Assembly (NCBI GenBank): GCA_002633025.1
Contig: NMRB01000018.1
Location: 934,526 to 998,525, forward strand
Length of the DNA: 64,000 bases
Direction: 5' to 3'
Source: Notospermus geniculatus
Lineage: Eukaryota > Nemertea > Pilidiophora > Heteronemertea > Lineidae
Shown here in pieces: positions 1 through 13,091 of this stretch. The position numbers and the translations under genes were made by a program. How positions within the stretch are numbered: the first letter of the stretch is position 1; the number at the start of each line of letters is the position of its first letter. Under the pieces are notes generated by a model that did no database searches, was not told the DNA's origin, and saw only the letters and a list, made by a program, of their open reading frames with translations.

Positions 1-1392
1 GGTCCCTACACCAGTTTTAAACCACCGTATGAAATAGAAATAACTCCCAAGTGGTGTAGACATGCACCAAAATGTCCTTGTTCACTTTACTTCATGATAG
101 CACTCATCTTCATACAGTTTAGACATGCATCACAATGTTCTTGTTCACTTTACTTCATAAAAGCACTCATTTTCATTACTACCAGATGTGAAAGCATTGC
201 TGTATTACATCTTTCCAATCCCGAAGGCACGAATTAAATCGAACTTTCATTCGTAATTGATGATTCCCTTGTAACATTTTCAGTTTTCACCATTGAGATC
301 AAGTGTGGGGTTGATATCCCAACTGGATACACGTTTCATTTACGTATGAACAATTACAATTAATTACACCAAATTTAACAAAAAAGCAATGTCTCATGAG
401 TATAATAATACCATCGTTCACGAGATCTGACAACTTTGCGTTAATTGGAGACCTCGATGGAATCGAAGGAACATCCTACAACATTTCTTGTTTAAATTCC
501 TGTTTTGTTTTGCATTCTATGCTCGTGGTTTTGCTTGCCTATGCAGCCTCTATATTGCAATTGATGTGCAGGAACATGGAGACGAGGTTGCTCAGAGCTC
601 ACCTACATGTAAAGTAGGAGGAAGGAAATTAACTCTTTTTACTCTACACCAGCATCACTGAATTCAAATTATTCTGCTTTATATAGTCAATTCTGAGATA
701 TATTTGGGTAGCTGCCAGCGAGAGTCCTAGTTCAATTCTCGTCGATTTATTATACACTGTATTTCAGTACGTTTATCTTTTGAAGATCAGTTAACGATAA
801 TAACCAAGCTGTCACCGCCAATAAAAATGTATAAACGTGACAACTATAATTATGATGTCGAATCTAAATATAAAGTTCTTTATTTCCCAGACGCGCTCCA
901 CCATGTTCACACTCAATACTGATATCATCAGATGTCGGCAAACACATAACCAATATTTTAGATAGAGAAATCGATTATGATTCGGTACACCAGTATTGAT
1001 GTAAAGACTCTTTTCTATGCCATCAATAGTTACGCCTACCCTACTTCGCTTCGATATAATGATTGATATCACTGCATTAACATTGATATGCACTGCATTA
1101 TGAGTCAACAGCTACCCTTTGACCTAAACTAACACTGGTAGGTAAAAAACATGTTTCAATTAACCGTGTTGATGATGGCATTATGAGACCCCAGTTTTCC
1201 ATTTTTCATTAGCCGTGAATAAAGTATTGAAACCTCTTGACACCATTCATCTGGTGACGATCAGTCGGCTTCCCGGTCTTTTACAACAACGACATTAATG
1301 ATGGTTGGCAGACTGATTTATTTTGACGGGAAGAAGAAAAAATGCAGTTTGATGAGGTATTCATATTTGCAATTTTCATGGCATTGAAAAAG
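1..1392. other. Gene-free AT-rich stretch
   Basis: I see no supported gene. Short open frames exist on both strands, but they have no recognisable domain and no convincing exon borders. A short near-duplicate occurs at about 59-90 and 119-150 (a CATGCAYCA... start followed by TTGTTCACTTTACTTCAT). Confidence 0.6.
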
Positions 1393-2475
1393 ATGATCAA
1401 GTCGTCGCAATCCCGCAGTGTTTTGCGCCGCCCACCAGTAGTCAGCCATCAGTTCATATCAGTATGTCAACGTCAAAGCTCGGCAGTGCATCGGTAGGCT
1501 CCGTGTACACGGCATCCATTGCGAGTTTTTTTTCCAGTATTGTTGTTTTCATTGGTTACCTCATGGCTTATGGTGACACGAACGAGTGCATACAGTTTTC
1601 TATGGCTGGGCCAACCTGCGCAAGAAAACTTTCCCGTGGAGGAGCGCCCTTCAGTCTAAATGACACTACATACATTCAGTCAACATAGCATACGAACTCC
1701 ATTTGCAAATCTCTGGGAATAGGCTGTCATCATTGATTTCTTCGAATTCTTACACGACATGACATGTTTGTTTCACCAGGGATCTTGTCCAATCCCTGGT
1801 TGTACCTTGCACAGTAACGTCCACACGAGGGATGTGGCAGCAGGTGCAGCATCCACTAAAACCAATGGTGACATTGGTAAAGTCGACAGACCCATGGGTT
1901 TGCGCTGACTTGGGTAGTTAAGCTTATTTAATGGAATAGTAAACTGCTAATTTTCTTCTTTATTGTAGATTTCGGTTCCCTGGACTAAACACGTAATTTT
2001 GCCCTTACCACATCTTGATCCACAAGGTCTCCGGTCACTCCGCCCTCCGACTTCGCGAGGTAGGAGTGACTGAAATACCTTGGTTGGGCAAGATGCCCTT
2101 ACCAATGCTTGAGGAGAGAACAGGCAATGGCAATAGGAACTGCAGTGTTCAGCATCAGAAAGAGAGACGTAATGCCTGGTCAGGTCGACGTTTCATGTAT
2201 GTAGTCTCGATGGAGAGAGCCTGTTTCAAGGAAAAACATCATAGCGAAAACTTTGGTAACATCCCTTTCCTGGATATGATGACAAAAGATTGATACGTCC
2301 CTAAATAGTTTATGTCAGCGTCATCGTATAACATAAATGACACATTTGAGACATCAAACAGACGACATACAGGATATCAAAACAAACTCTGCCTACATGA
2401 CGTCAAAAATAGCCTCGCAGTCATTGGTGTTTGCTTCGGCGCAGATGATGGGTCCATCGATCGCTTCAATTATAA
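1393..2475 (+). repeat. Tandem duplication, unit 1 (~1.08 kb)
   Basis: This segment starts AGATGATCAAGTCGTCGCAA and is repeated immediately downstream with a few percent divergence. It contains a 74-codon open frame (1464-1688) with a hydrophobic membrane-like stretch, and a candidate 3' splice site (TTTATTGTAG, AG at 1967-1968). Unit 1 carries about 94 bases (2001-2094) that unit 2 lacks; the block is bounded by the direct repeat GCCCTTACCA at 2001-2010 and 2095-2104. That extra block introduces a stop in the frame following the splice site. Confidence 0.85.
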
Positions 2476-3459
2476 GATGATCAAGTCGTCGCAATCCCGC
2501 AGTGTTTTGCGCCGCCCACCAGTAGTCAGCCATCAGTTCATATCAGTATGTCAACGTCAAAGCTCGCCAGTGCATCGGTAGGCTCCGTGTACACGGCATC
2601 CATTGCGAGTTTTTTTCCCAGTATTGTTGTTTTCATTGGTTACCTCATGGCTTATGGTGACACGAACGAGTGTATGCAGTTTTCTATGGCTGGGCCAACC
2701 TGCGGAAGAAAACTTTCCCGTGGAGGAGCGCCCTTCAGTCTAAATGACACTACATACATGCAGTCAACATAGCATATGAACTCCATTTGCAAATCTCTGG
2801 GAATAGGCTGTCATCATTGATTTCTTCGAATTCTTACACGACATGACATGTTTGTTTCACCAGGGATCCTGTCCAATCCCTGGTTGTACCTTGCACAGTA
2901 ACGTCCACACGAGGGATGTGGCAGCAGGTGCAGCATCCACTAAAACCAATGGTGACATTGGTAAAGTCGACAGACCCATTAGGTTTGCGCTGACTTGGGT
3001 AGTTAAGCTTATTTAATGGAATAGTAAACTGCTAATTTTCTTCTTTATTGTAGATTTCGGTTCCCTGGACTAAACACGTAATTTTGCCCTTACCAATGCT
3101 TGAGGAGAGAACAGGCAATGGGAACTGCAATGTTCAGCATCAGAAAGAGAGACGTAATGCCTGGTCAGGTCGACGTTTCATGTATGTAGTCTCGATGGAG
3201 AGAGCCTGGTTCAAGGAAAAACATCATAGCGAAAACATTGGTAACATCCCTTTCCTGGATATGATGACAAAAGATTGATACGTCCCTGAATAGTTTATGT
3301 CAGCGTCATCGTATAACATAAATGACACATTTGAGACATCAAACAGACGACATACAGGATATCAAAACAAACTCTGCCTACATGACGTCAAAAATAGCCT
3401 CGCAGTCATTGGTGTTTGCTTCGGCGCAGATGATGGGTCCATCGATCGCTTCAATTATT
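2476..3459 (+). repeat. Tandem duplication, unit 2 (~0.98 kb)
   Basis: This is the second copy of the segment at 1393-2475. It keeps the hydrophobic 74-codon frame (2548-2772) with five residue differences from unit 1, lacks the 94-base block, and also has a 6-base in-frame difference near 3119. The third frame (from 3297) is identical to its partner up to the point where the duplication ends in TTCAATTAT. There is no N at the junction, so this may be a true tandem duplication. Confidence 0.85.
3054..3278 (+). other. Candidate terminal exon, unknown protein
   Basis: A pyrimidine-rich tract and TAG (AG at 3052-3053) are followed by 74 open codons ending in TGA. The frame includes the stretch RRNAWSGRRFMYVVSMERAW. 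The same frame is interrupted in the upstream copy (1969 onward) by the 94-base block. The 6-base length difference between copies keeps the frame, which weakly favours coding. I recognise no family and found no matching upstream donor or exon, so it could equally be a relic. Confidence 0.2.
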
Positions 3460-4383
3460 CAAAACCAAGTTATTTGGATTTCGACAACATTTTGATGCCC
3501 CGGGCTCTTTGGAAAATGTTACTTGCGGATGTGGGACAACAAGACAGCAACGACGACCGACTTGACAATAGGCTTCTAGCTCTCGTCACCAGATGAGATG
3601 GGACTTTGGGGAAATGAAATATCACAAAATGGGAATTTTTTTTGGCATAATGAGACTTTGATGAAATGGGAAAGGAAATTTCCTACTTCGCCCACAAAGA
3701 CATGCACAGTATGCCCGCACAGGTGAACGGATTGAACAACGGTTGCACACTTACGTCAGAAAGCATAACATTGTTACAACATGTACAGTAGGCAAGTTGT
3801 AGGCAAACTGAGTATTACTAGTATATTAATGAAGGAAATATACAAGTTGCGTACTTCAATATCAAAGCTGCTTGAAATAACATTACTTAATTGTGTGTAA
3901 TTGAGGTCATCGTCATCATCGACTGAGAAAGACGTCATCTGCGTAAGGGTCTGACGTCCTTTCGTTGGTAGTGTTTTTCACCATCAATGCATGGATATAT
4001 TCAATGCCTGTGATCATCCAAGGTCTTAAACGACAACAACGTTTTCATCCCGGTCGAAATCAATTGTATTGTAAATGTTGTGATACGGTTCGTGGGCGAA
4101 CAAACGATAAAGATGGTGTAGAAAGAAGTGGTTCAGTGACTCAGTTCTTATCTATAAGAGTATCCTCTAGAACAGGTTTACTCAAGACTTGTTGTACCAA
4201 ACGCTTGTATGGTACAACATCTTTTCTAGCATTAGATAAAGTATTGTCTGATTCAATCAGGGAAAAAGCTTTGTTTACAATCAGCCCAGCGAGTAAAGAA
4301 CAAAGCTTTTGCCACAAATTCCTACGCAACGCAGAGCAAGCTTTGTTGAGAAGCATCGAGCGAGGAAATACGGCTCATCCAAT
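3460..4383. other. Gene-free stretch
   Basis: I see no gene. The 153-codon open frame from 3965 has no recognisable domain, and its end runs into an inverted-repeat element. Small hairpins occur near 4192-4222 (TTGTTGTACCA with its reverse complement) and around 4262-4320. Confidence 0.5.
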
Positions 4384-4735
4384 CTTCAGTCTTCAAGCTT
4401 GGACCCGGTGTAACGTTTTTCAGTGAGGCCCGTGTGCCAGTGTGACATTACAATAATATGACGGAATAAGCCGCGACTTGACAATGAGCGACACACAGAG
4501 AAGTCCGTTTCCCAGTGTGTTCCGAACAATGGGAATCATGCCACACAGAAATATGGCCACACTGAAAAACGTTACACCTGACTTCAAATCTTCAACTTCA
4601 GTCTTCAAGCTGGAAGTCGTAGTTCATACTTTGATTGAGGTTCGGGTTGAAGCCTGAAGCTTGAAGTCAGGGGGTTTAGTTCAAGCTTATTGGAGATTGA
4701 AATCTGGGGATCAAGCTTGAAGCTTGACGACTGTG
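4384..4735. repeat. Degenerate CTTCAAG/CTTGAAG repeat cluster
   Basis: Many degenerate copies of CTTCAAGCTTG-like words lie in both orientations on either side of the inserted element at 4407-4578 and extend to about 4735. This looks like a decayed minisatellite into which a transposon inserted. Confidence 0.6.
4407..4578. mobile_element. 172-bp non-autonomous DNA transposon with 24-bp inverted ends
   Basis: The ends are inverted repeats of about 24 bases with one mismatch, beginning GGTGTAACGTTTTTCAGTG. The interior is unrelated and non-coding. The size and structure are those of a MITE. No clear target-site duplication was found, because the flanks are themselves repetitive. Confidence 0.75.
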
Positions 4736-5411
4736 AACATTGATGTTGTGAAATTGACTGAGTATCATTGACAGAAGAGGCAAGAACCCTTTGTGTTTGC
4801 ATTTTAGAGCCAATTTTAGCTTGGCAAACCGTAGCTGCAGCATCTTCACGACCAAAAAACACGACATAAAGTTTTACGACCTCCTTGCGTAATGTCAGGG
4901 GTATTCGAGTCCCACAAATGGCTCAATACGATCCTTAGATTGTTAATTATAACACAGGGGTTTATTACAACCATTAGCCTCTTAGTGATGAAGTTATGGC
5001 ACCAAATCTGTCATCAGGTTACGATTATCGCTTAGCAATCTAATAAATGATAAATAAGACGATGCATTTAATTATATTACTGGTAGCATCAGAGCCCGAG
5101 AGATGATTTTAACATTCTCTTAAGGCAATAACATGATCCCGTCCCTGAGCAATCCAACAGAAGCAAGCATCATGACGGTTATAAAATGCCATCAATGTCC
5201 TCAGTGGGACACCAGCTGCAATATTCCAAGTGAATGATTTCATCACTGTGTCACTGGGGTCTGCCTCTCATACAAAAAATCAATCTATCTACGTAATGAT
5301 ATTGTTCTGTGGGGATGATTCAGTAAGGAAAAGAAGGCCGTTGTTCTGAGGGAATGTCTTTTAAAGATAGTGGCTGTAGACTAAGAATGTAAAAAAGACC
5401 AGTCAATGGTG

Positions 5412-5532
5412 CCGGTGTGAAAGGAATGGCGGTCCCAGGAATCAAGTCCGAGTTACAATAGTCTGATGTTGAAGTTATATTTAAAACCTAATCCCTCGTT
5501 GAATGACCGGACATCGATTCCAGTCACACCGG
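5412..5532. repeat. Dispersed repeat with CCGGTGTGA ends
   Basis: The segment begins CCGGTGTGAAAGGAAT and ends TCACACCGG. The internal wording (GTCCCAGGAATCAAGTCCG) recurs at 12051-12080 and, on the other strand, near 51245-51284 and 15480-15505. It is probably a small non-autonomous element with scattered partial copies. Confidence 0.5.
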
Positions 5533-5604
5533 GATGTCACACGCGATGCTCCTACCTTATTAACGGAAAAGATACTTGCAGTGAATGATGTTTAGTATTT
5601 TCCT

Positions 5605-5724
5605 GGGACCTTATTCACAAAGCCCCCGTAACTTTAAGGCTGATAGTGGACAATAGGCTGTCCGAAAAAAGGACAATAGTTTGCGCACACCCGTAAGTTA
5701 CGGGAGCTTCGTGAATAAGGTCCC
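5605..5724. mobile_element. Palindromic MITE, GGACCTTATTCAC family, copy 1
   Basis: The outer arms read GGGACCTTATTCACAAAGC and its near reverse complement, giving a ~120-base fold-back. A second family member lies at 41877-42265 and is interrupted by another element. CTG on both sides may be a 3-base target duplication. Confidence 0.75.
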
Positions 5725-7100
5725 TGGTATTTATCCATAAACAAATATCATCGAAATAAAACCAACCGCGTAAAATTCAAATGAAGTAGTTTAATGGCAT
5801 ATTCTTTATCAAACACAGAACAGGTGGTAACCATGGCGTTTATGTACAATTTACACCAACTTGACAGCTCGAAAGCTGCAGTTAGATGACATTATTAGAA
5901 AAACTGAATGCCATACATAAAACCTGAAATGCACCTGCGAGAATGTAGCCTGTAAGAAGTATTGTACTGAAGCGTTGACGCAGCAGCAGGGTACTGGCGT
6001 GACGTCCAAAATTTACCACTGGTTCTACACCACTGTGTGAACAATCTTACAACATCGGCATTGCTCCAATCACCACACTCCTTCTGATCACAAGTTCGGT
6101 GGCTTACTCTTAGCATTGGGGGACAGAACAATAGAGACGCATACAGTATACATGTAGTAGCCCATCAACAGAAACATTGAAATCCTCCAGCCCTGACCTG
6201 ATGCAATATTGATGTCACTATCATTTGACAGAAGTCACCAAAGGGTAATATTTTCTTAATCAGTTCCCATTTAGTGTTTCCTCTGATTGGCTATTGAGAT
6301 GGAAATATCCAATTTTATGTAAATCTCACTTTAGAGTTGCGACGACGCATTTCCGGTGTTATTTCTTTACCGTTTTGAACTGTATAGGTAGAGGTGGAAC
6401 ATACGCCATGAATAGTCGATGATTTGCGTGAGGTCGCGCGATGTGTCCATTAATGTATTAGATTCAAAAACTTTCAGCAGTGTTTTATGAAACTCTCCTG
6501 TTATCAGTGTAATAAATCGTTCTGGTCTCGCCAGGTTGCCAATTTATTTAATGTTTTTCATCAAAATTTAATACTTTACCAATGCAGCTGGTGCAGTTCT
6601 GACTCTGACGAGGTCTGACATTGTCGGGATCCAGCTTCTCCTATTGGTGATGTTCGGCATTATTGCTGACCACAGAGCAGGCTATTGATATCTTCGAATC
6701 GAAGTTCTTACTCTGACGCTCGTTGGAGGAGCTTGATCCCAGTGGCAAAGCCAGGTTTCTGACCTTACAACTGCGATTTCGGTGTATTTCAGTTGGGCAT
6801 TGCCCCGATCTTCTTGAGTGGAGACATTGCCAGTGTTGTACACTCACGACAGTACCGTATCCTTGATAGTAAAGGTTGGCACACATGTGTAGTATTGGAT
6901 GCCGAAGTGGCGAGCCTGGCCATGAAATGCAATCTCTGAAATACATAGCTGACCACATCGTCTACCAATGCCCATTCTTCACCACCGTGATTGGTCGTTT
7001 TTAGGCAATACACATGCGGATATTACATTTGTACCATCTTGTCTCGAGGTATTCACTGGCTCTTTACGCTTATTCCCCACTTCAACCCACACTAACGGTT

Positions 7101-7138
7101 GGGAGAGAGCGCTAAGAACCACTGATTACCTCAGGATG
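7101..7138 (+). repeat. 38-bp dispersed motif, copy 1
   Basis: It ends in CACTGATTACCTCAGGATG. Related 38-base copies occur at 13054-13091 and 45984-46021 with several substitutions. The parent element is unknown. Confidence 0.5.
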
Positions 7139-8436
7139 CATTGGTACTAGATGTCGGTAACTATACAAGTAAGATCGTGTCGTGCTTAATAAGCAGTTGA
7201 GCTTGAAGATCAAAATGCCGAAATTCTGATAGGCGTCTGTACCGTACGGATTTTGCATTGAATCATCTTTTAGGTTGTGCTGTTGAGTCGGGCAGGTCGG
7301 TGCCGTTCCCACACGTGAAACAAAAACAAATGACACTGCATACGTAACTAATCATTACACTAGATAATGACTCGGGCAATAACCACCAACCTATCAAAAC
7401 AACAGAACAAGGCAACTGACGCAAATATCCCACCATAAACCAAAACAAGTCACTCACGGTTGAACCAACCGACGATGGTTACAAACTGCTAAATCGACCA
7501 CTGACATTACTGCCGGTAGTTTGTCAACAAGTCCCATGTAGTCATGGATTCGTTCTTTTTTGCGATGTAATGTGAATGAGCCGCCCATACAGTATAATGT
7601 TTGTTCAGGAGAGTTTTGTCAGGACGCTGGACAAACCAGCCTCTGTTCACGGGCGTCCCGTGGTTCATGCCGATCTACACTGTCACCCGGTACAGCATCG
7701 AACATGCTTACTACATACTGCACATCGTAATACTTGTGACTTTGCATAAGTATTCAAGTCCACCTGTCGAATTCATTATTCATTCGAGTGAAACTACTTA
7801 GGCATGGTTGCAAAACTGTAGAATGTTAAGAGGACCTAACAGCAGCAATTTCCAAGCACATGTAGAATCTTATGTTTTAAAAAAATGGTAAAATGTCTTC
7901 GTCAGAGCTTGGAGGAAGGTCAGAGTCATATCTAGTTCGTTCGTTATTTAAACCATCCTTATGGCCACCAATTTCCTTTACCACGCCATATGTGATATAA
8001 AATTTAGGTGAACTACGGTACCATAGGGGAAAGACCGATGAAGTTCCCCGGCCTTTGAGTGTGCAGAGAAATTATTTCAAATCCGGCCCATAAATTACCC
8101 TGAGAAAAGGAAATAACTACAAAATATTGACCAAATTTTCTTCCGTCCGTTGTACCTGCTGGTGTAAATGGACGACGACAAAAAAGCCAGCCGGACGTGA
8201 CAATAAATATCACCGATGCGTGATGACTTCATCAAATATTTACAGCGAAACGAAAAGGTTGTCCGCTAGACAGGTAACGATAATTGGAGGTACATCCATT
8301 TGGAAATCAGCTTCCTCTCAGAAGTGGGAAAATACCTATGTTTTCACAAAATTTGCACATCTTGCCGTCCAAGTCCGTGCGGTTTCCTTATGGTTCTCGA
8401 GTTATTTACATCTGTACCAAGGTCATGTTACCCTCC

Positions 8437-8534
8437 TTCATAATGTATCAATGCCGCTGATTGGTAGGCGTAATGAGGTCAACGCTTCACAATGTATCAA
8501 CGCCATTGATTGGCGGGCTTAATGAGGTCAACGC
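8437..8534 (+). repeat. Two tandem 49-bp units
   Basis: Units 8437-8485 and 8486-8534 both start TTCA and contain AATGTATCAA, and both end TAATGAGGTCAACGC. They differ at a few positions. Confidence 0.75.
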
Positions 8535-10463
8535 GAGGACTGGGACAGGTAAATAATGCCAGTCCCGGTGGTCAGCCCTAAACTGCCATTTTCAGCATCA
8601 TCAATTTAATTGTGCCAATGTCAAGGGAAAGAACGGATTAAGGCAGACAACTGCTGAGACTGACGGTAATCGATTGATTCCTCACAGTACAGTTTTTTAA
8701 CCCGGTCATCTTTTCTTCGGAAAAATCGTCCCTATCACACGAATCGAATATCGATAATTTTCGATTGTTCTGTCTTCATCACATTGGTCGATCAAATTAG
8801 GTTCAGCGATTTCTGTTTGCTGTCGAGATAGAAATGAAAATGTACCCACCACAAGTTCATACCTTGAACGAATGGAAATAATAATTATGTGCAGAAGCGT
8901 TGCCCTGGGAGACACCGCGACGGAACCCAAATAATGACCACGGTCACGTGATTGATTGATATATGGCGAAGATTGGTTAGACGAGTGATTTGTGACAAAA
9001 ATAGAAAGTGGGTTTAATAAGTATTGATGAAGTCCCCAGGTATCGGCTCTCTGCTGCAAGTGCATGCAAAATAGAGAGAACCCCCGCGTTTTGAGTAACG
9101 TTATACTGTCTGACCTGTAGCTTACAGATTGTGTACTTAATGAGATGGTTCAATAGTTTTCTATAAAGAACGGTCAGAAAATGTGAGGGAGCAATGGACT
9201 TTAACCTGAAAGCACCTGATGGTTTGATGGCAGAAAAATGAAATCAAATTTCAGGACGATTGCGACATACATGTATTTATGGCATACTGATTGATTAATT
9301 TCACCTCAATGTGATGTCAAAGTCACGCAGTAATGTGGTGCCTGTCGTTTCTGAGTTGGGGGCGGGGTCGATTTCCCATCGCTATCTTCGTCAATACGGA
9401 AAGCAAACCAGAAATCCTCTTCGACTCCGGTTTCCTCCTGTCTCCTGTTGCAAATCATCTAACGTTTCCTCGAGCGATAATCTCAGGACGCTGTGCAAAT
9501 GTTCAGTAGCATTTATGAAGTGTCCTCTGCATGGGTGTGACGACCAGGGACGAACCCCGTCCTCGGTTGTCGGTGTACGATTTCAATTGCTGGGGATGGG
9601 ATACGAACCCTGCCGCGGAATTATTTTACCCGGCCTTGAAAGCATCAAATTGGTTGTGGCTACACTCTGGACAAAATTATGCAATATTGTTGAGAAAAGT
9701 ACCATTACACCTAACATTTTCTGATTCCAAGGAAGACTTCCACCCAGGTACTCAGATTGGAATGAAAAAACTTTGCTTTAATCGTCAATTAACGGTAGAC
9801 AACAAATTCTAATTAAGTGGACAAACACAACGAACTTCATTACTTTTTTTCTAAGTTAGATCATCATGTCGCAAAAATATCGCAAAATTATATCCTTTTG
9901 AGGGTATTGATCGAATAAATGGTACTTGTGGGACCATCATTGCATGTTTTGATAAAACAAGGGAAGTTAAACGTGCTTAAAACACCTGGTACTTCAGTAT
10001 ACTTATGCTACACGCAGGATGAATATATCCTGAAAAGTTAGCTGTTGTCATCCAATTTGGAAAAGTTAGCTGGATGATAAAATGATCAATTATGTTGCAA
10101 AACAGTTCAATTACTTGAAAAATTTTCCAATAATAATTGACAATCGATTATCCACCCTGGTAGTAGCGATTTCCAATTCCAATACAATTTGCATAGTTCT
10201 TCAATCTCATTATCTTCGCGATTTCATTCACAATCGCTAAATATAAAGTGGCAAGTACTGAAAACTTTGCCTACAAACATTTTCACATCTAAATATTGTC
10301 AAGAGCGATACCAAACAAGCCCTAATTTGAGATAATTTTCATGAACATGACCCCCTTTGTCCTTTGTGCAACATCAATAATATCTGCACATCGATATCGA
10401 TGACAACGTATCCTTTCTGTTGACTGCCAAGGGGCAATGAGACTGTAAAAGTATCTATTTTCA

Positions 10464-10481
10464 GTGTGTGTGTGTGTGTGT
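10464..10481. repeat. (GT)n microsatellite
   Basis: An uninterrupted GT dinucleotide run of about eight units. Confidence 0.8.
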
Positions 10482-11792
10482 ACGGTCGTCGTGCAAAATC
10501 ACACGGTACTATAACAATTTAACATAGAGGTATTAGGCCAGGATTTCTTCTTGTTGGCCTAGGTGATGTATGACATTTTTCCGTAGTGTTATTTACGGTG
10601 TACAAGTACGCTGTTCACGATAAACAACGAGAACAACAACAAAAACCCAACGCCTGCACTTTCCACCCCCATGAAACAGATAGTCTTTTTTACGTGGCAG
10701 TGTGTTTGTGAGCATTGAAGAGTCTAAAATTTCATATTCCTTTCTAATTCCTCATTTGCTCTAATTGGATGGTAAGTGTGGAAAACTCATTTATTGTCAT
10801 GGAGAATAGTAAGCCAATCTTGTTTCAAGATCTACCTAAAATGGAGGACTTTTATTGATTGAGCAATTTCCGCTGTTAACTTATTCCGTAGGACATGAAA
10901 TTTAAACGGAACACCTAGCGTACCCTACTCTTAATTATAGATGCTTGAAAAAGATCTACCTCCGAGCAAACTGTTGCCTTTTAGGGATTCTACATAAAAT
11001 AATTTGACCAGAATGCAAAAAAACTGATCAATGCTCATTCGTGTGGAAGCCTACATTTATAGTTGCTCCAGATCATGCACTGGAAATAACCCCGTACGTA
11101 GCCACCATCACAACGTTTATGGAGTTGTCAGTTAAATAAATGACACTGTACTTTAGCGTCTATCAATCATGACCAAGGATTCCATCGATCGTCGGTAACA
11201 GTCTCAGAACACAAGGTAAGACCATGAATCGGACCAACGGATGTTGAGAAAATTCACGCATCCCGAATATTTGCATTTCAGGGTGTCACATTTGTGCGGC
11301 GTCGTGATCACATGTGATGACAAGTAGCATTCCAGCATCTTTATATGTGTTGAAAAAAAATCATTGACGTTTGATCTTTATCAAACTAATCATTCGATGA
11401 AATCATTATACCTATCGATAAATCTTCATTCTTAGTGTCCTAATTACCAAAGTAATCGATTACTGTTACCTAAGATCACTACTAAGGGCGTGACGCCAGG
11501 TTGCTGCTGTTACAGGAGATATTGATCTCCTTATGAATGATGCTTTCTCGGAATCGATTATGCAGCAACAGCAGCAACTTGGGATAAGATAAACATCGCC
11601 ATCGATATTTAACCACTGGAAATAATAAACCATTAAGTCTGTCTGGCTTTTAAGCACGTTTTTGTAATGATTTAAACGATAGTTTTAGAATACCAATTAA
11701 TACGTCGTACTTGGTCGCCCCGCGGTACAGATCGAATGTTAATGTTGTCGAAAATATAAGTCGGGCATCAGCGGTGCATCCGGAAGAAATCA

Positions 11793-11911
11793 GGGTCCAT
11801 ATTCATAAAACCTTGCTAGGCTTAGTTCCTTGCTAAAATGCCCAGTTTGTACAGGCCAACGTACACAAATAGCAACCAACTAAGCCAGCAGGGTTTTATG
11901 AATATGGGCCC
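11793..11911. mobile_element. Palindromic MITE-like element
   Basis: The arms begin GGGTCCATATTCATAAAACC and end with its near reverse complement (GGTTTTATGAATATGGGCCC). It is about 119 bases long and non-coding. Confidence 0.7.
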
Positions 11912-12925
11912 TGCATGGTCCTCTAAGCATCGCTCCGTAGCTCGCACGCGAGTTTGTTCTGACTGGATGATGAAGCCAGCAAAAATGATGACAGGAGGAG
12001 GAGAACTTACTGCTCTGTGTTAGCCAGCATTTGTCCTGTCATTAGAGCAAGTGTGAAAGGAATTGAAGGTCCCAGTTTGGTCACAACAAAACCGGACTTA
12101 GATTTCAGGGGAACATAGAGTCCTTCGCCCCGGTGAGGTGATTAGTATATTGGTAAGAGCAAGGAGGTTCAAAACTAAAGAATCTATCGGGCTGTTTAAC
12201 TTATAAAAACTGCAACAGGTTTCCCTTAACTGAAGATACTGGTATAAAGCGATCGATTCGTGTGGATGAAATAACACGTATACTGTTCCTCGGTCATAGG
12301 TTCTTTCATCGACATGATTACCTACTTGCACTGCAGACCCACCCATCTTACATGACGTTAGATGTGTATCAAGTACCATACAATATCAGCGTGTATAATT
12401 TTCGATTACAAAATCGAAAACAACATCGGTGTCACCTAGAATATGAAGTAACGCCAGATGCGTGTCATGTCACAAAATATCGACTATGGGTTCCTTTCCA
12501 GCGAACCGTGTGTTTAGCGCAAGCGTTCACATCATTACGCTACTCAATCCTAAATTAGCCTACATGTACTCATCATTTTTGAATGTATGGTACGTCAACG
12601 AGCTCTGGTTTATGTCTCATATTTCACAAAATTGCAAATAGAAGTGTGATTGCCGATGAAAGAACGATTACAGAGCAAAGATAATTGATAAAACTGTCGT
12701 TCTTGTCAAAAAACACCTGGGCGTCGCCAAGATCAGACTGGAAAACAACATCTGAAGTACATGTACGGTACTTAAAAGTCAAAGTGGTAAAAATAGAAAA
12801 CATCAAACCGTCTAATTGGCGTAACACAAGATCGTGATGGCGTTGGCAGGACTAACTGAAGTAAATATGTACACGTAATATCCTAAATCAGTCTTGCGTC
12901 AGGGGCTTAAAGCTGCGTTTACCAG

Positions 12926-13023
12926 ACATCCGGAATGCGGTATACGGGATGCGGAAGCGATGTTGTATGTGAAAATGCATAGTATATACCGCTTCCGCAT
13001 CCAGTATACCGCATTCCGGATGT
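12926..13023. mobile_element. Palindromic MITE-like element
   Basis: The long inverted arms start ACATCCGGAATGCGGTATAC and are closed by the reverse complement at 13004-13023, with a second paired block (ATGCGGAAGCG) inside. It lies 30 bases before copy 2 of the 38-base dispersed motif. Confidence 0.7.
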
Positions 13024-13053
13024 TTGCGCGCTCCGACCGACGGAAGGGATGTT

Positions 13054-13091
13054 GGGAGCCAGCACTAAGACTCACTGATTACCTCAGGATG
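13054..13091 (+). repeat. 38-bp dispersed motif, copy 2
   Basis: It ends CACTGATTACCTCAGGATG, identical to copy 1 (7101-7138) over the last 19 bases. Confidence 0.5.

Larger units (their letters stand above)
5725..11792. other. Gene-free region
   Basis: I found no recognisable gene on either strand. The open frames are short and carry no known motifs. The region holds a 49-base tandem pair (8437-8534), a (GT)n run near 10465-10480, and a 38-base dispersed motif at 7101-7138. Confidence 0.55.
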
